A DNA stretch of 64,000 bases from Panorpa germanica (Eukaryota; Arthropoda; Insecta; Mecoptera; Panorpidae): assembly GCA_963678705.1 (NCBI GenBank), contig OY783214.1, forward strand, positions 15,748,001 through 15,812,000, given 5' to 3'. Of this stretch, positions 30,499-42,060 are shown piece after piece; the first letter of the stretch is position 1; each line of letters opens with the position of its first letter. The notes under the pieces were generated by a model, which was not told where the DNA came from, did not search any database, and worked only from the letters and a program-made list of their open reading frames with translations. Made by a program: the position numbers and the translations under genes.

Positions 30499-30657
30499 TT
30501 CCAACTGTTAAAATAAGTTTTGTTTTCACACTATCAAACTAACATTACTTTCTTAACAACCCAATACAACACTGAACTTTAAAATCGCAAAACTTAACGA
30601 ACTAAATGATGTATGGCTCGGATTAAATACAGGAAATAGAGTATTCTCACACTTACC

Positions 30658-31090
30658 GATATATTTTCTTCCTTCGTTAATAAATTAGCTCTACAATGCA
30701 CAAAATTAGCCACATTGACTAATAATCCATGAAAACAAATATCTTTTGGACCTCGCGCTCTTTCAGTAGTCCTGCATCAACTGGCGAGGACACAAAACTA
30801 TCCTCATATCATAAAGTTTTGCGGAGATGATAATTATTAGTTTAGCTGGATGCCCTTCGTTTTATCTTCAAATAAGTTGATATAGCTCTAATGTATGCAA
30901 ACACATTCCGATATGAATGTAATATGCCCCCTCCACATATATTTTACTATAAACAAAATATGAATAATTTTTCTAGATTTTTCACTAGCAAGGCCAACAA
31001 TAACGTATAGTTGTAATAGATTTGATCTACCTACAAAGTTCAACTTAGCTATTTTCACATGGTTCTTGTATAAATCGGGCGGTAAAATCT
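30658..31090 (-). promoter_or_regulatory. 5' non-coding exon and promoter region of lipase copy A
   Basis: A donor-like CG|GTAAGT at 30656 (minus) probably ends a non-coding exon that splices to the acceptor at 30505. The interval to about 31090 is clearly homologous to 35916-36355 upstream of copy B, including the block GACCTCGCGCTCTTTCAGTA and the terminal TCGGGCGGTAA, so the promoter was duplicated with the gene. Confidence 0.55.
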
Positions 31091-31719
31091 ATCATACATA
31101 GTTATTTTTTAAAATATATTTTGAGATGTGCTGGGTTGGAGGTTTATTATACATTTTGGGTAATTCTTCTCCTAACTCTGGCTGTAAAAATATTTTTTAA
31201 TTACAATAAAAACAAGTTGTAAATAATTAATTTAAATAAAGTCGTTAAATACCTAACACGGTACAAGGTCATGTTCACTTTGTAACAGGTCTGCGCCGTA
31301 CCTATTTAACGCCATCTACTTGTAAATACAACTGTTGGCCCATCTGCCACTGAAGAACTTCAAATCATTTTAAAACCAAATTAAAAACATTGATAGTTCA
31401 CCAATTAAAACTCCAAAGTATCACTACAACACTACGCAACAAATTTTATGAAAATTAATACCACGGAGGTATTTATTCTTTTCAGTCAAGACTCAATTGT
31501 ATTCAGCCAAGATTACATGTTTTCTAGGGTCATTCTTTGTCTCTAATCACCGCTTAAGTATATCCTTAATTGGTCTGGAACCTGGACCTACTAATTCACT
31601 TACCACAGATCATTGCCTAAATACTATAACTTGTATTCAATCCTCCTTTTAAGAGAGAAAAAATTACCTTGCTAATTTTAAATGTTGCCATCTAAGCAAT
31701 CCATACATTTTTAATGGTG
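31091..31719. other. Spacer between the lipase copies, no gene seen
   Basis: Unique-looking AT-rich sequence with a few GC-richer patches (31250-31330). No open frame or RNA gene is recognised. Confidence 0.5.
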
Positions 31720-32440
31720 TATTAGAGTTGCTGGATATTAGATATTGTTGCAAAAACATCGCATTACTAATCAAGGTAAACAAGACGGCATTGACTTCAT
31801 CGATTTGATGTGATGTGAAGTAAAAATAAAAACTTAATCAAGGAAGTAAATAATCTATTCTAGCATAAATCAAAGGTTCGATTGGATATGATCTCGTATT
31901 ATTTAACAGGTACAGGTGTACCGGGAAATATGTGTGTTCTTCTCATGTGCGTGATGAGACAGGTAAATTCTCAAGCAGTGAATGTACGCGTATCAGATAT
32001 ATTCCAAATAATTAGTCAATATCAATGTCAGATGGCAGCAGTCGTAGTTCCATTCTAATTTACTCTACTATCCTTCTACCTTCAAAGTTTTACGCATAAA
32101 AAACTACTTCGCTTTATTAATCTAAAACGATTATAAAAAAGTTAATATGTTGTCTAAGTTAACTGGTATTTAATATTCAAAGATATTCGTCATAAACAAA
32201 ACCTGTCACTACGCGTGAACAACTTTTGCGAGCACTGCTACAGTGGTTAATACGGCACAATCAAATAACACAGACTTATGATTTTATAATTTATGACATA
32301 CGTTTCTGAATATATAATAATGTTAAATGCCCAAACTAGGAAATACCATGCACTGGTGTAAATTGCCATAATAAACAGCATAGGTGCGAATAATTTGTAT
32401 TTAATAATTCATCTGATGTTACGTCAAATGTCTAAAAATA
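31720..32440 (+). repeat. Diverged dispersed repeat, arm of an inverted pair with 40350-42060
   Basis: Blocks match the reverse complement of 40350-42060: the stretch from GACGGCATTGACTTCATCGA to GGTACAGGTG, the CAGATGGCAGCA/GTTCCATTCTAAT block, AAAAAACTACTTCG, and AATGCCCAAACTAGGAAATACC through AATTTGTATTTAATAATTCATCTGATG. Indels are frequent, so it is an old repeat with no intact frame. Confidence 0.6.
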
Positions 32441-32514
32441 ATTATTAGCCATAATAATTGTTAATTAATAATCTAAGGTCATGGACAACATTTACAAACA
32501 GGAAAATGCAGGAT

Positions 32515-32567
32515 TATTGCAACATATGTTGCAATATCATCATTACTGTGGTTATATATATAACCAC
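32515..32567. repeat. Two adjacent perfect palindromes
   Basis: ATTGCAACATATGTTGCAAT (perfect core 32516-32535, extended by one complementary pair) and GTGGTTATATATATAACCAC (32548-32567), separated by 11 bases. Both are self-complementary with no spacer and could extrude cruciforms or bind dimeric factors. Confidence 0.8.
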
Positions 32568-32760
32568 GTTTATTTTTCATACAAATAATTATCTTCAGTG
32601 GTGGATAAACCTGCCAATGGATCTTGCAGAAGGCCGTGAGCATTACCGCTGAAAAGGACACTCTTATAGTAGGTACTTTGATTTTGGCCTTACACTAAAT
32701 TCAATTGTATTCAGTCACAATTATTTTTCTGCAAAATAAATAATACTTTTTTAGGTTTTG

Positions 32761-32790
32761 GTGTACCCCCCGCGGATCTGCCTCTGTTCT
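32761..32790. mobile_element. Solitary hAT-like end
   Basis: TACCCCCCGCGGATCTGCCTCTG ends like the right terminus of hAT elements (inverse of CAGAGGCAGATCCGCGGGGG). No partner end was found within reach; it is probably a remnant. Confidence 0.35.
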
Positions 32791-33042
32791 GTGCAAATCT
32801 TCATGCATCCGTATTAACGTTTTCGCTCTAGACTATTACATATACGAAATTTGATTGAAAAATAATTTAATTTATAGTTCGTTGTGTGATATATTCACAC
32901 ATATCAAAATTAAAATGTTTAATCTAAATATTTTATTAGTCTTATGAAAATACCTTCAATATAATTCAGAACTCCACTTTATAGACTTTCATTGCACATA
33001 ATAAATATGTTTTACACAAAATAAATTCTGTTAAATGTTGTA

Positions 33043-35242
33043 TTAAACTAATATCGATTTCTTTACAGCATTTGGATGTTTACTATTTTCTGCAGTGTAT
33101 ATGTATGGATTTTCTTCGGTTGGACATTTGATGATTGTATATTCCTTTGTATTCCAGAACTCTGTTTTTGTTCCAACAGGTTCCATCATGTTATTCCAGA
33201 GAGCATTTGCAGCTTGAACAAAATAAAATTATTAGTTAAATTAATTTTTACAGACAAATCCTTAAAGAAGAAGTAATGTCTCGCTAGACATAGTCATTTG
33301 TAAATATAAAATGCAATTTCTATACATGTAAAAGGTGTTGCATAAAACCCAGGAGTAGATCAAGATAAATTATTAATATGCGATTAAATTATTAAGATGG
33401 ACATTATATGTAACATTTAATTGTTAAAATAATATAAGCTTAGCTTTCTTGGGATCATACATACCTCTTGTGAGAGAGAGGTCAAGAAAGGGATATTATG
33501 AAGGAGGATAAAGACGGCAGGAATTAATTAGGGAAAGAGACATCGAGGTACAGGAAATAGAAGAGTCAAACTACAATAAACAATAGACATTGTAACGCCG
33601 AAACATATAAGTAATTACAAGAAATATATAAATATATACATACCTCTTGCATGGCCCCTCTGACTGGGATGAAAACAATCTATGGCAATCAATCTTAAAT
33701 CTGATTTATTATTAGATGTTTGTGGAAATACTTTCTCTTTTAAAAAAGGTTGGAAAACTACAGCAAAATCATCGGTATTTGCAAATTCCTTACTAGCTGC
33801 TATTTCTTCATCCATTTCTTGCCATTTATCCATAATTTTGCCAAACCTTGATAATTCAGATTCAAATGTTTTGCCTACTATGCATGGACACTCAAATCTT
33901 TGTGAAAGTTCGCACTGGCTTGGTTTATTGTTTATATTTTTTATAATAAATACATCTGAAAATAATGAATGAAAATTTAATATTTAGCTTTCTATTAAAC
34001 CAGATGTCTCATAGATAAGATTCATTTAACTTTGTTGTGTGCAACCGTAGAAAGATAGAGTTGATAGATAAGATATTTGTTGTTTCCTGCAAAAGTTAAT
34101 GAAAATATCTTACTTGGAGCGGGAACTAAATTAACTATAGTTCTTGGAAGATTATCTCTTAATTGTCTTAAAGTTGACAGCATATCCTTTCGATGATTTT
34201 CTAATATTGCATCAGAATATTGATTGTAACATATATTGAGACAAAAATCATTTCCGCCAATCATTACCGTTATCAACTGAAGAGAAAAAATGTTACTTCA
34301 TTTATAAGTTATATGTTAAATAAAATAATGTTTATCAAGAATTTACAAACCTTCCAATCCTTTCTTAAATTAACCCTGCGATCGTTTTTTATTCTACTTA
34401 TTAATTCTTTTGCCATAAATGGTATATCGTGTGACATTGCACCTGCTTCCGCGACATTGAATTGTGATGATTTTTGCCAACTTAATGAATCTCCTAGTGA
34501 ATATCCAATTAAGTTGGGATTGTACTCTTTCAATATATTTGGTAAAGTTAAAAATTTCCTCCAATTTCCTTGTCCGCCAACGGACCAAGAAACTCCTCTA
34601 TTTTCTACAGCTACCTAAAAAATATTTGTTTAATGTTAGCAAAATTTAAAACCGGAGAAGAGTTTTTCCATTTACTATTTATGTTCCTTTAAATTGCACT
34701 TCTATAATATTCTGGAGACTTGTTAAGTAAAGAATTTGCTACCTGTAATAAATTAGCACCAGTGGCACCATTACCAGCTGTTATTGAATCCCCAATTCCA
34801 CCTATTACGTCAATATCTCCTGGTCGAAGCTGGTGTACAGATTTCGGTCGTTTCTTGCTTCTGTAGCCGAAAGTTTGACACGGAAACGGAACATCTTTTC
34901 CAATTTCTTCTTGAATTTTCTGTAAGAATAATTGCTACTATAATATCTTAATAATATGTCACGTCAATAAAATAGAAAAATTGGACTGTATCTAAGATAG
35001 AAACTGTATCAAATTCCATGCAATGGTATCTACATAGATATTGTTATAATACTGACCTTTAATCTTCTAGCTTCTTTTAAATTTCCTTCGGTTGACGCAG
35101 CTATATTAGCGAATAAAACCCGCGTTGTTCTGAAAGACGATCGGAGGCTTAAGTCGTCCAAAGCTGACCGTTGTGTCTTTCCATTACCAATCAGTAAACA
35201 CAGGCAATATAGATGAAGCATCACATGTAGAAATCTCTTCAT
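33043..35242 (-). CDS. Secreted GDSL lipase, phospholipase B1-like (copy B)
   Basis: Six coding exons: 35057-35242, 34743-34919, 34351-34614, 34114-34276, 33644-33955, 33043-33212; 423 residues, exon lengths identical to copy A. Signal peptide [20 protein letters not shown]. All catalytic blocks are kept: [10 protein letters not shown] (Ser107), MIGGNDFC and [10 protein letters not shown] (Asp356, His359). An in-frame ATG five codons upstream (35257) exists, but the ATG at 35242 matches copy A and starts directly at the hydrophobic stretch. Differences from copy A are scattered (LVPAPSK for FLTGPSK at the exon 4 end, NYRK-type substitutions elsewhere), so both copies look functional. Intron 5 is longer than in copy A because of an insertion that duplicated the splice donor (separate entry). 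Intron 1 of the 5' leader is also longer (about 660 against 150 bp). Confidence 0.92.
33457..33649. mobile_element. 165-bp insertion with 14-bp target duplication at a splice donor
   Basis: ATACATACCTCTTG occurs at 33457-33470 and again at 33636-33649, flanking a 165-bp segment (33471-33635) absent from copy A, where the junction is continuous (28925-28937). The duplicated site contains the exon-5 donor of lipase B on the minus strand. The insert ends in an ATATA-rich tail next to the exon and has no terminal inverted repeats. A 14-bp duplication with an AT-rich tail suggests a truncated non-LTR retroelement or SINE, though the family is not recognised. Confidence 0.7.
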
Positions 35243-35915
35243 TTCCAACTGAATCATATTTCTGTACAATTCAATTTTAGAAATATATATTCCAAGAAAA
35301 CAATTTAGTGTAAATGAACTACAGAAATTGCTAATTGAAGATGTTAAATATTTGTTTATTAAAGGATTTTAGTATGAGCAGATACATTAACAATTTAACA
35401 AAACAAATACTAAGTCGATGCTACTGAATTCGATTAGCAAAGAGATGTGACCATGACCTCGAACCTCAAATCAACTGTTTACTTTATATTAACTTAAATC
35501 CGCTTTGTTTACTCAGACATCTTGAGATTCTATAAGCATCCCTAAATTAAAAAAATATCTAAAAAATATATACACAGGCTTAACGATTATAACTTCGGGT
35601 TTATTTACATATCATTAATAGTTAAATGGTAAAAGAATCTACAATATTATAATTATACCTTTTTTTTGGGATAACTTGCGTCATATATATATGAAATTCT
35701 GTTATATAGAACATTGAAATTTATTTTCACGGCAGTTATACCTAATCAATGGTTATTGGCATTACATTATACATGACATAAATGCTACGTTTTTGTTTAC
35801 AGCGATGTATGAAGTTATAAAATGCAATACCGAACTTAAAAAACACAAAATTTAATGAAAAAAATGATGTATGATTCGGGTTAAATACAGAAATTGTAGT
35901 ATTTTCGCACTTACG

Positions 35916-36355
35916 TTCTTTGTTAATAAATTAGCACTAAAAACACAACGTAATTAACTAAACAATTAACCGAAAGATTAACTAATAATAAATCAAAACA
36001 AATATCTTTCCAAATTGGACCTCGCGCTCTTTCAGTAGTCCTGCATCAACTGGCTAGGACACAAAACTATCATCATATCATAAACTTTTACGGAGATGGT
36101 AATTGTACCGATATTTAGTTACAGCTCAATGTCCTTCGTGTGATACGTATGATATGTAAAAATATATGTAAAAATATACTGATATAAGTATAATTTACCC
36201 ACTCCACAAGTATGTTATTATATTATAAACAAAATATGGATAAGTTTCTAGATTTTCCATGTACAAAGTTAAAGTAACATATAGTTGTAATAAATTTGAT
36301 CTACCTACAAGGTTCAACTTAGCTATTTTCGCTTGGCACTAGTATATATCGGGCG
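35916..36355 (-). promoter_or_regulatory. 5' non-coding exon and promoter region of lipase copy B
   Basis: Homologous to 30658-31090 upstream of copy A, with the same donor-like GTAAGT (35914 on the minus strand), the shared GACCTCGCGCTCTTTCAGTA block and the same end at TCGGGCGGTAA. It has more indels than the coding part. Confidence 0.5.
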
Positions 36356-37135
36356 GTAATTTGAAAAAGAAGCCGCAAGACTTCTCCTCTCCACTTGTCA
36401 CGTCTTGTACCCCTTCCCGCATTTGCGTTTGACGTTATTAAAGGATAACCCCTAATAGGTTTTCTTCGTAATATTTTTATGTAAGATTTACGTTTTGTGT
36501 TAAACTAAAATGGTTTTTTATTGCTATATTAGTGCAAAATATGCGGTAAATCAATAGAAAAACTAATAAATATTACTGAACATTATGATTTTAAAATGTC
36601 ACAATACTTTAAATATAAGTTCCGCATTTACAAGACCAATTTAGCAATATAAATATAATTTATTTATTTTATTTTTGCATTTTTAGTAGTCACATAACCA
36701 CCTCGTCTGCCTTCAACGTTTATTAACCTAATCCTTCAAAAATTTCATCATAGCTCAGATATTGTTACGCATCTCTCACAAATACGACCGCGACGTGATA
36801 TGCTACGAATTTCTATGAATACCAGCGGTCAGTGCAGTAACGAAGGCGTGGGCCTGCCACAAAACGTTAAACAAAAGATACTGGTCCGGTTGAGATTATT
36901 TGTTTCCTTGATAAATGCACAACCGATCAGGACCGGTTTTAAGCACGTGTCTATGAATCAATAACATTAAAAATTGCAGCAGAATGATTAGGTTTTGTCA
37001 ATGGCCTTTCTTTTTTAGATCTGACGGAAACTTTTTAGAAACTAAGAGAGCCGGATGTTTTTAAATATTGGATTACTTACGGAGAGGCGCTTTATACCCT
37101 CATTACGGCACTGGCAGCGAAGATAACTTGTTGTT
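36356..37135. other. Intergenic spacer, no gene seen
   Basis: Mixed AT-rich and moderately GC-rich sequence. A partial inverted pair (GGTCCGGTTG / CAACCGATCAGGACCGG, around 36885-36935) is visible but imperfect. No coding region is supported. Confidence 0.45.
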
Positions 37136-37291
37136 AGTACGCGCAGGCCCATATTTGAGGGAGGGCTAGCGGGTGCCCTCAATAGAGAAAAAACCAAAAC
37201 ATCTTTGAAAGATTTGACGGAAAAAATTGTTCCTTTTATTCGGAAAATAATTAGGGGCCTCCACACCTCTAAATCCGGCCCTGAGTACGCG
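37136..37291. mobile_element. 140-bp hAT-like MITE with perfect 8-bp target duplication
   Basis: AGTACGCG at 37136-37143 and again at 37284-37291 flanks a 140-bp element (37144-37283) that begins CAGGCCCATATTTGAGG and ends CCTCTAAATCCGGCCCTG. The termini are imperfect inverted repeats (CAGGCCC../..GGGCCTG-like) and the 8-bp duplication is the hAT superfamily hallmark. There is no coding capacity. Confidence 0.8.
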
Positions 37292-37440
37292 TCTTCCTCA
37301 TGTTGTAACACTAAGCCCAAATATGTATTTTATCTTTATGATAATCAGGTATATTGTATTTCCTGCCGCGTGAAATCGTAACTTTGTTGACAAAAAGTGA
37401 CTTAGAATTTTATGCGGAATTAAATGAAGGTTTTAGTAAC

Positions 37441-37643
37441 CAGAGACGTATCGAGAGGCGGGCGATCCGATTAACATAGGCCACAGAAATTCAACTATGT
37501 CTAGAAAATTGAATTATTTAGTTGCGTTAAGAAAAGGTAATTTCGGATTGTCTGGAAATTAATTATGACTAGATATAATGTGATCTAAAAAAGGCTCCAT
37601 ATTAAGTACCACTTCATATTCTCATTAGTCTCTTATCTCTTAC
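37441..37643. mobile_element. Diverged relative of the CAGAGGCATACCGAGA element
   Basis: It begins CAGAGACGTATCGAGAGGCG and contains TCTAGAAAATTGAATTAT, both similar to the better element at 49391-49570. The right end is poorly conserved, so the boundary is approximate. Confidence 0.4.
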
Positions 37644-38519
37644 CTAAGCAAATAAATTGATTGATACATTTTCTACTCAAAATTTATAGAGAACGTTCAT
37701 CAACTTGGAAAAATGGTCTTGAGAAAAACATGTTAAAAGTTTTAGTGACTCAATAATTTTTTAACAAGATATTTTTAAGAAAAGATAAGGAAAATGCAAA
37801 AAACGTATTTTTTCGACTCGAAAATTAGACGACCAATTCTAATATAAATAAAAGCGAAATTATTCTTCGATGGCGACCAATGGCGTAAGCCCATCGAGGG
37901 GCCAGTGACAGTGACAACTTGTCATTTCATTAATTTATTATTCCACTCATATTTTTAAAGCGTAATAAGTGTAGTTATTGATGTATCTTATTAGCAAGTA
38001 CCAATGTACTATGAATTTATTAGCAAACGGTGTGCAAAAAGTATTATTTTATTTTCCAATTTTCAATTGCTTGCCATGGTCAACTTCCATATTATGTAAA
38101 ATTCCTCCTTACATTCTCAATATAAAGTATACTTTTACAGTTTAAGATTAAGACAACTATCCAATTCAGTTATATAATACAATTAAGAAATATTGCCATA
38201 TCATCAATGAAGCCTTGACAAATCTTCGAGGAGTATGACGGCTTTATTTAATTATTATAATTATTATTAATAATTAAATATTTGCATTTTCCATCGTTCT
38301 CTATAACTGTTTACTTTAAATTTTTCTTTTTACCATTAAGTAATAATACAATCTTATGCCATTATTCATTAATGTAATATATTGTTTATATTAAACCTTG
38401 AACTTTGTAAATCAATTTCAACAAATAAATATTAAGGAAATTATAAAAAAAATCAGTAAATAAACAAGCTTCTTTAAAGGTATGTGTCTACTTACCAGCA
38501 GGGAAGTCATTGCGTGGTT
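37644..38519. other. AT-rich spacer, no gene seen
   Basis: AT-rich sequence without open frames of interest. Confidence 0.45.
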
Positions 38520-39471
38520 GCGTAGTGAATAGCCTAAATAGAATAGTGTAATAGATTAAAAATGTGGCCAAAATGTGTGCGAGAGAGAAAGGTATATGTT
38601 CCTATTTGATCTCTATGCGCATGCGTCTAAAGAACCAGCTGTCTAAATATAATAAATATTAATATTCTATTAAGATATAATAAATAAAATATATGTAAAG
38701 AAATTATATTTCTTTAGTTGGTACAAAGCTCGTCTCTCGGTGAAACAGTCGCCGTTCATTGAAAACATGTACTCATGAACGCTATAGATGTCCCTATAGG
38801 GAAACGTCTAAACACAGTTGATATTTGAAGTGAACAGAACTCACGTTCTTAGTTATATTTATATTTATATATAGTTTATTTATATTTATACATATCTACG
38901 TTATTCTACATCAATATAATGTCATATTTAACAACTCCCAGTAAACATTTTGGAGTAAATTCTACTTAATTTCTATTACGTATCATGAATTTTTTGTCTG
39001 GAACGTGTTCGTTTTCTATTCAGTCGTTCAAAGGAAAGGTCCTTTTTATGAGCTACAGACATTGCAACGACGGTTCACTGCTGAATTAAAAGCGGAGTAG
39101 GTTTATGATTTATGACCGGATAATAAAAATATACCCATGTGGGAAAGAAACAGAAATATTTAATGAATGATGTTGGAAAAAGAAAGAATATTATTATGAA
39201 AAACTAACACAAAATCTGTGACAGGTAGAGAACTTGTAAAGCGTTAGAATATAATTGTACGAGTGACTCGAACTTCACCAAATAGGACACTTCACCAAAT
39301 TGTTTACTGGGCTGTCACGTATTATATCTAGACAGCTCTGACTTGACAACTGTTACTTTCGACACATGCGCATAGAGAACAAATAGGAACATGTACCTTT
39401 CTCTCTCGCACACATTTTGGACACAGTTTCAGGTCCAGAATTCACTCTCCATATATATATATGCTCTAAGG
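38520..39471. mobile_element. Long-TIR DNA element, copy 2, interrupted by a nested element
   Basis: The left arm (GTGCGAGAGAGAAAGGTATA, TGCGCATGCG, near 38575-38640) and right arm (39325-39471, ending in CCATATATATATATGCTCTAAG) match the arms of the element at 769-1352. The interior is in the opposite orientation to copy 1. Between 38922 and 39322 the alignment is broken by a foreign segment containing the element at 38937-39311. Confidence 0.7.
38937..39311. mobile_element. 375-bp element nested in the long-TIR element
   Basis: It starts CCCAGTAAACA and ends TGTTTACTGGG, a perfect 11-bp terminal inverted repeat. It sits inside copy 2 of the long-TIR family (compare the uninterrupted stretch of copy 1), so it inserted later. 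No coding capacity and no clear target duplication. Confidence 0.6.
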
Positions 39472-40349
39472 GTGCTGCTCCCGATCTTATCATCAGTAGT
39501 GGAAATAACTTTACATCCGTTACAAACTTCTGGAGACATACATACATTTTTTCTGTTGATTATTCTATATGACGGAATTGGCCTGTCAAACCAGTCATAC
39601 GATACTCAACAGTGATCACTTTTCAACCACATCCTCTCCTTTGTTACAAATTATGGACCCTCCTTGCTTTCCTGGTCTTGTCTTTAGTCCCCATGTCATC
39701 TTTGTCATGACAGAAACAGATATTTTCTATTGTTTACACCAACTATAAATAAAACAATATTTCATAAAATACATAAACATTATTAGAAAATAAGATAAAC
39801 ATATTCAATATTGTGGTTTAATAAAACTGCTTAAGTGCCCCAGACAGTTCACCCACGCTGTATATGTCATTTGTGTGAATCGATTAAATCACCTGAAGAT
39901 TATATGGTCTAAAATTGCTAATGGTAGATCTTATTATTTACAATTTTGAGGTTATATTAATTTTTAATTCACCGTTCGCACCTTTAGATCTATTACCGGA
40001 TTGTGAACAATAAAACTTACGTTGTGAATAAATTACTGACCAAGCAATTCCGCAAATATTTACAAATACTTTATTACTGGAAATGTCTTCTGATAATTAA
40101 TATGTTATACATGTTATCGAGATGACTAAGACAACGTTCAACTTTATCCATATAAATCTAGTTTAGCATAAAATCGTGAGTCTAAAAACTAAGTTCAATA
40201 TAGAAGCCCTTTTCATGTATAACACACAGACCCTTAGGCAGGTTTATCCATCACAGAAAATAACTTAGACGAAAAATAAAAGTATTATGTAACGCAACAC
40301 TTTTGTGGCCTTCTTCTCTGTTTCTAAATTCCGTGGCCTTGAATTATTA
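39472..40349. other. Intergenic spacer, no gene seen
   Basis: AT-rich sequence. Short open frames around 39353-39615 overlap the transposon arm and are not considered genes. Confidence 0.45.
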
Positions 40350-42060
40350 ATTGACAATGATTAGCTGTCATAATCATCATTAGACATTAGACGCAACATC
40401 TGATGGATTATTAAATACAAATTATTCGCAGTTGTTAATTTGTGTCGCTTAATGGTAAATCACACTAGCTGATGGTATTTCCTAGTCTGGGCATTTTACA
40501 TTATTAAATATTCAAAAACACACTATACGTTTGATGAATAATTTAAAATTTACGTTATTTGAATTATAATTCTGGTAAATGCATTACTGATATGCATTTT
40601 AGAATAAATTGTTTATCAAAAAATGAATTCCCTACTTCATTTTTTTAAATTTAATGTCGGTCGGTCTCTTTGTAATGTTGACCATATTCAATATAACATA
40701 TTAATATATAATATGTAAGATTAATTCATATCTATAATATTAGGTTAATATATTATATAATAACACAATATAAGGTAAAATTATCATAAGACTGTAATAT
40801 CTTTGCCTTCATTAAATATATTATTGTACATTTTAAGTTCTGATCGTGGCACGTCTGATATGTTTCTAATGGGCTTGTGTCCTTTGTCTTAATTTCTATA
40901 AAAGTGTACTACATATTGATAAAGTGGGTTACTAGAACCTCAAATATTCAATTATTTTTTAATAACTCCTTATATGTTAAGAGATATTAACAATTAAAAA
41001 AGTCATTTTGTCTCTTTAATTATTAAAGGGATTCAACGTTGTACACATTCCAAATGCATGTGATATCATAATCCTTGTGTAAGGTTACCAACTTTACAGC
41101 TCATAAATCTCTGCTATATGTATTTATATATCAAAATATCAAATATTATTTACAGCTATTTCAAGGAACAATCAAATTTCAATATTATGTCTGCCTTAGC
41201 AGGGTTAAATAAAATAAAAACTTATTATTATTTGATTTGACTTGATTATTTGACTACCAACAGCTGCAGAACATTACAACAGCACTGACCTACTCAACAA
41301 ATAACTGACGTTAAAATGCATTTCACGTCATACAAATATGGCTGACCATTTCTAGCGCTAAAATTACAATTCAAACTTTTATTTGATATATCTCCGTCAA
41401 TATTTAGATATATAATAAAATAGACACGCCAATACACATTTATTAACATTAATTTCAATCAACAATTGAAAAATCGATCACTAAAAAATAAGGACACAAG
41501 CCCATTGCTTCAAGTTCTGGATCAAAAACTGCAACAAAAAAGATTTTGATATGTTGGACAAGAAGTGCTTGTATAACCTTGTTCATGGCAGCAATCTTTG
41601 TAATATAATAAATACCAGTTGGTCTTATACAACAAATTAACTTTTTTATAATCATTTCAGATTAACAAACCGAAGTAGTTTTTTATGTGTAAAAATTTGA
41701 AGGTTGTAGTTCATTCACAGTGCGACGGTAATAGGAATAATATTTGAATGTATTAGCAATTAGAATGGAACTACAGCTGCTGCCATCTGACATTGATAAT
41801 GAGTAATTAATTGGAAAATATGTAGTTTGAGTACATTTACCGTTTGTGAATTAACATATGGTGCTCCATGGGAGGATAATATACCCATACACGGTTGCCA
41901 TACACCTGCACCTGTTAAATAACACGACAACCTAAAAATAAGTGCAACCTTTGATTTATGTTAAAATATTTATTTACTTCCTTGATTAGGTTTCTATTTT
42001 TACTTCATCATAACAAGTTGATGAAGTCAATGCCGTTTTGTTTAGAAATGAGATGTTTTT
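40350..42060 (-). repeat. Diverged dispersed repeat, second arm of the inverted pair, split by a transposon
   Basis: Reverse-complement homologue of 31720-32440 in several blocks, interrupted by the 637-bp element R2 at 40869-41505. On the minus strand next to the insertion a short frame (41655 down to about 41506) reads ITKIAAMNKVIQALLVQHIK, followed by FFVAVFDPELEA. The matching stretch at 32120-32230 is more decayed. This may be a remnant of a coding sequence; I do not recognise the family. Confidence 0.5.
40869..41505 (-). mobile_element. 620-bp TIR element, copy R2 (both ends present)
   Basis: The only clean full-length copy: ATGGGCTTGTGTCCTT at the left and AAGGACACAAGCCCAT at the right are perfect inverted repeats. 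The inside matches R1, R3 and R4 throughout. It has no coding capacity and is inserted in an older dispersed repeat. Confidence 0.8.

Noticed and set aside
31865-31890. GGTTCGATT resembling a tRNA T-loop
   Set aside because: No acceptor stem, D-arm or anticodon arm can be drawn around it.
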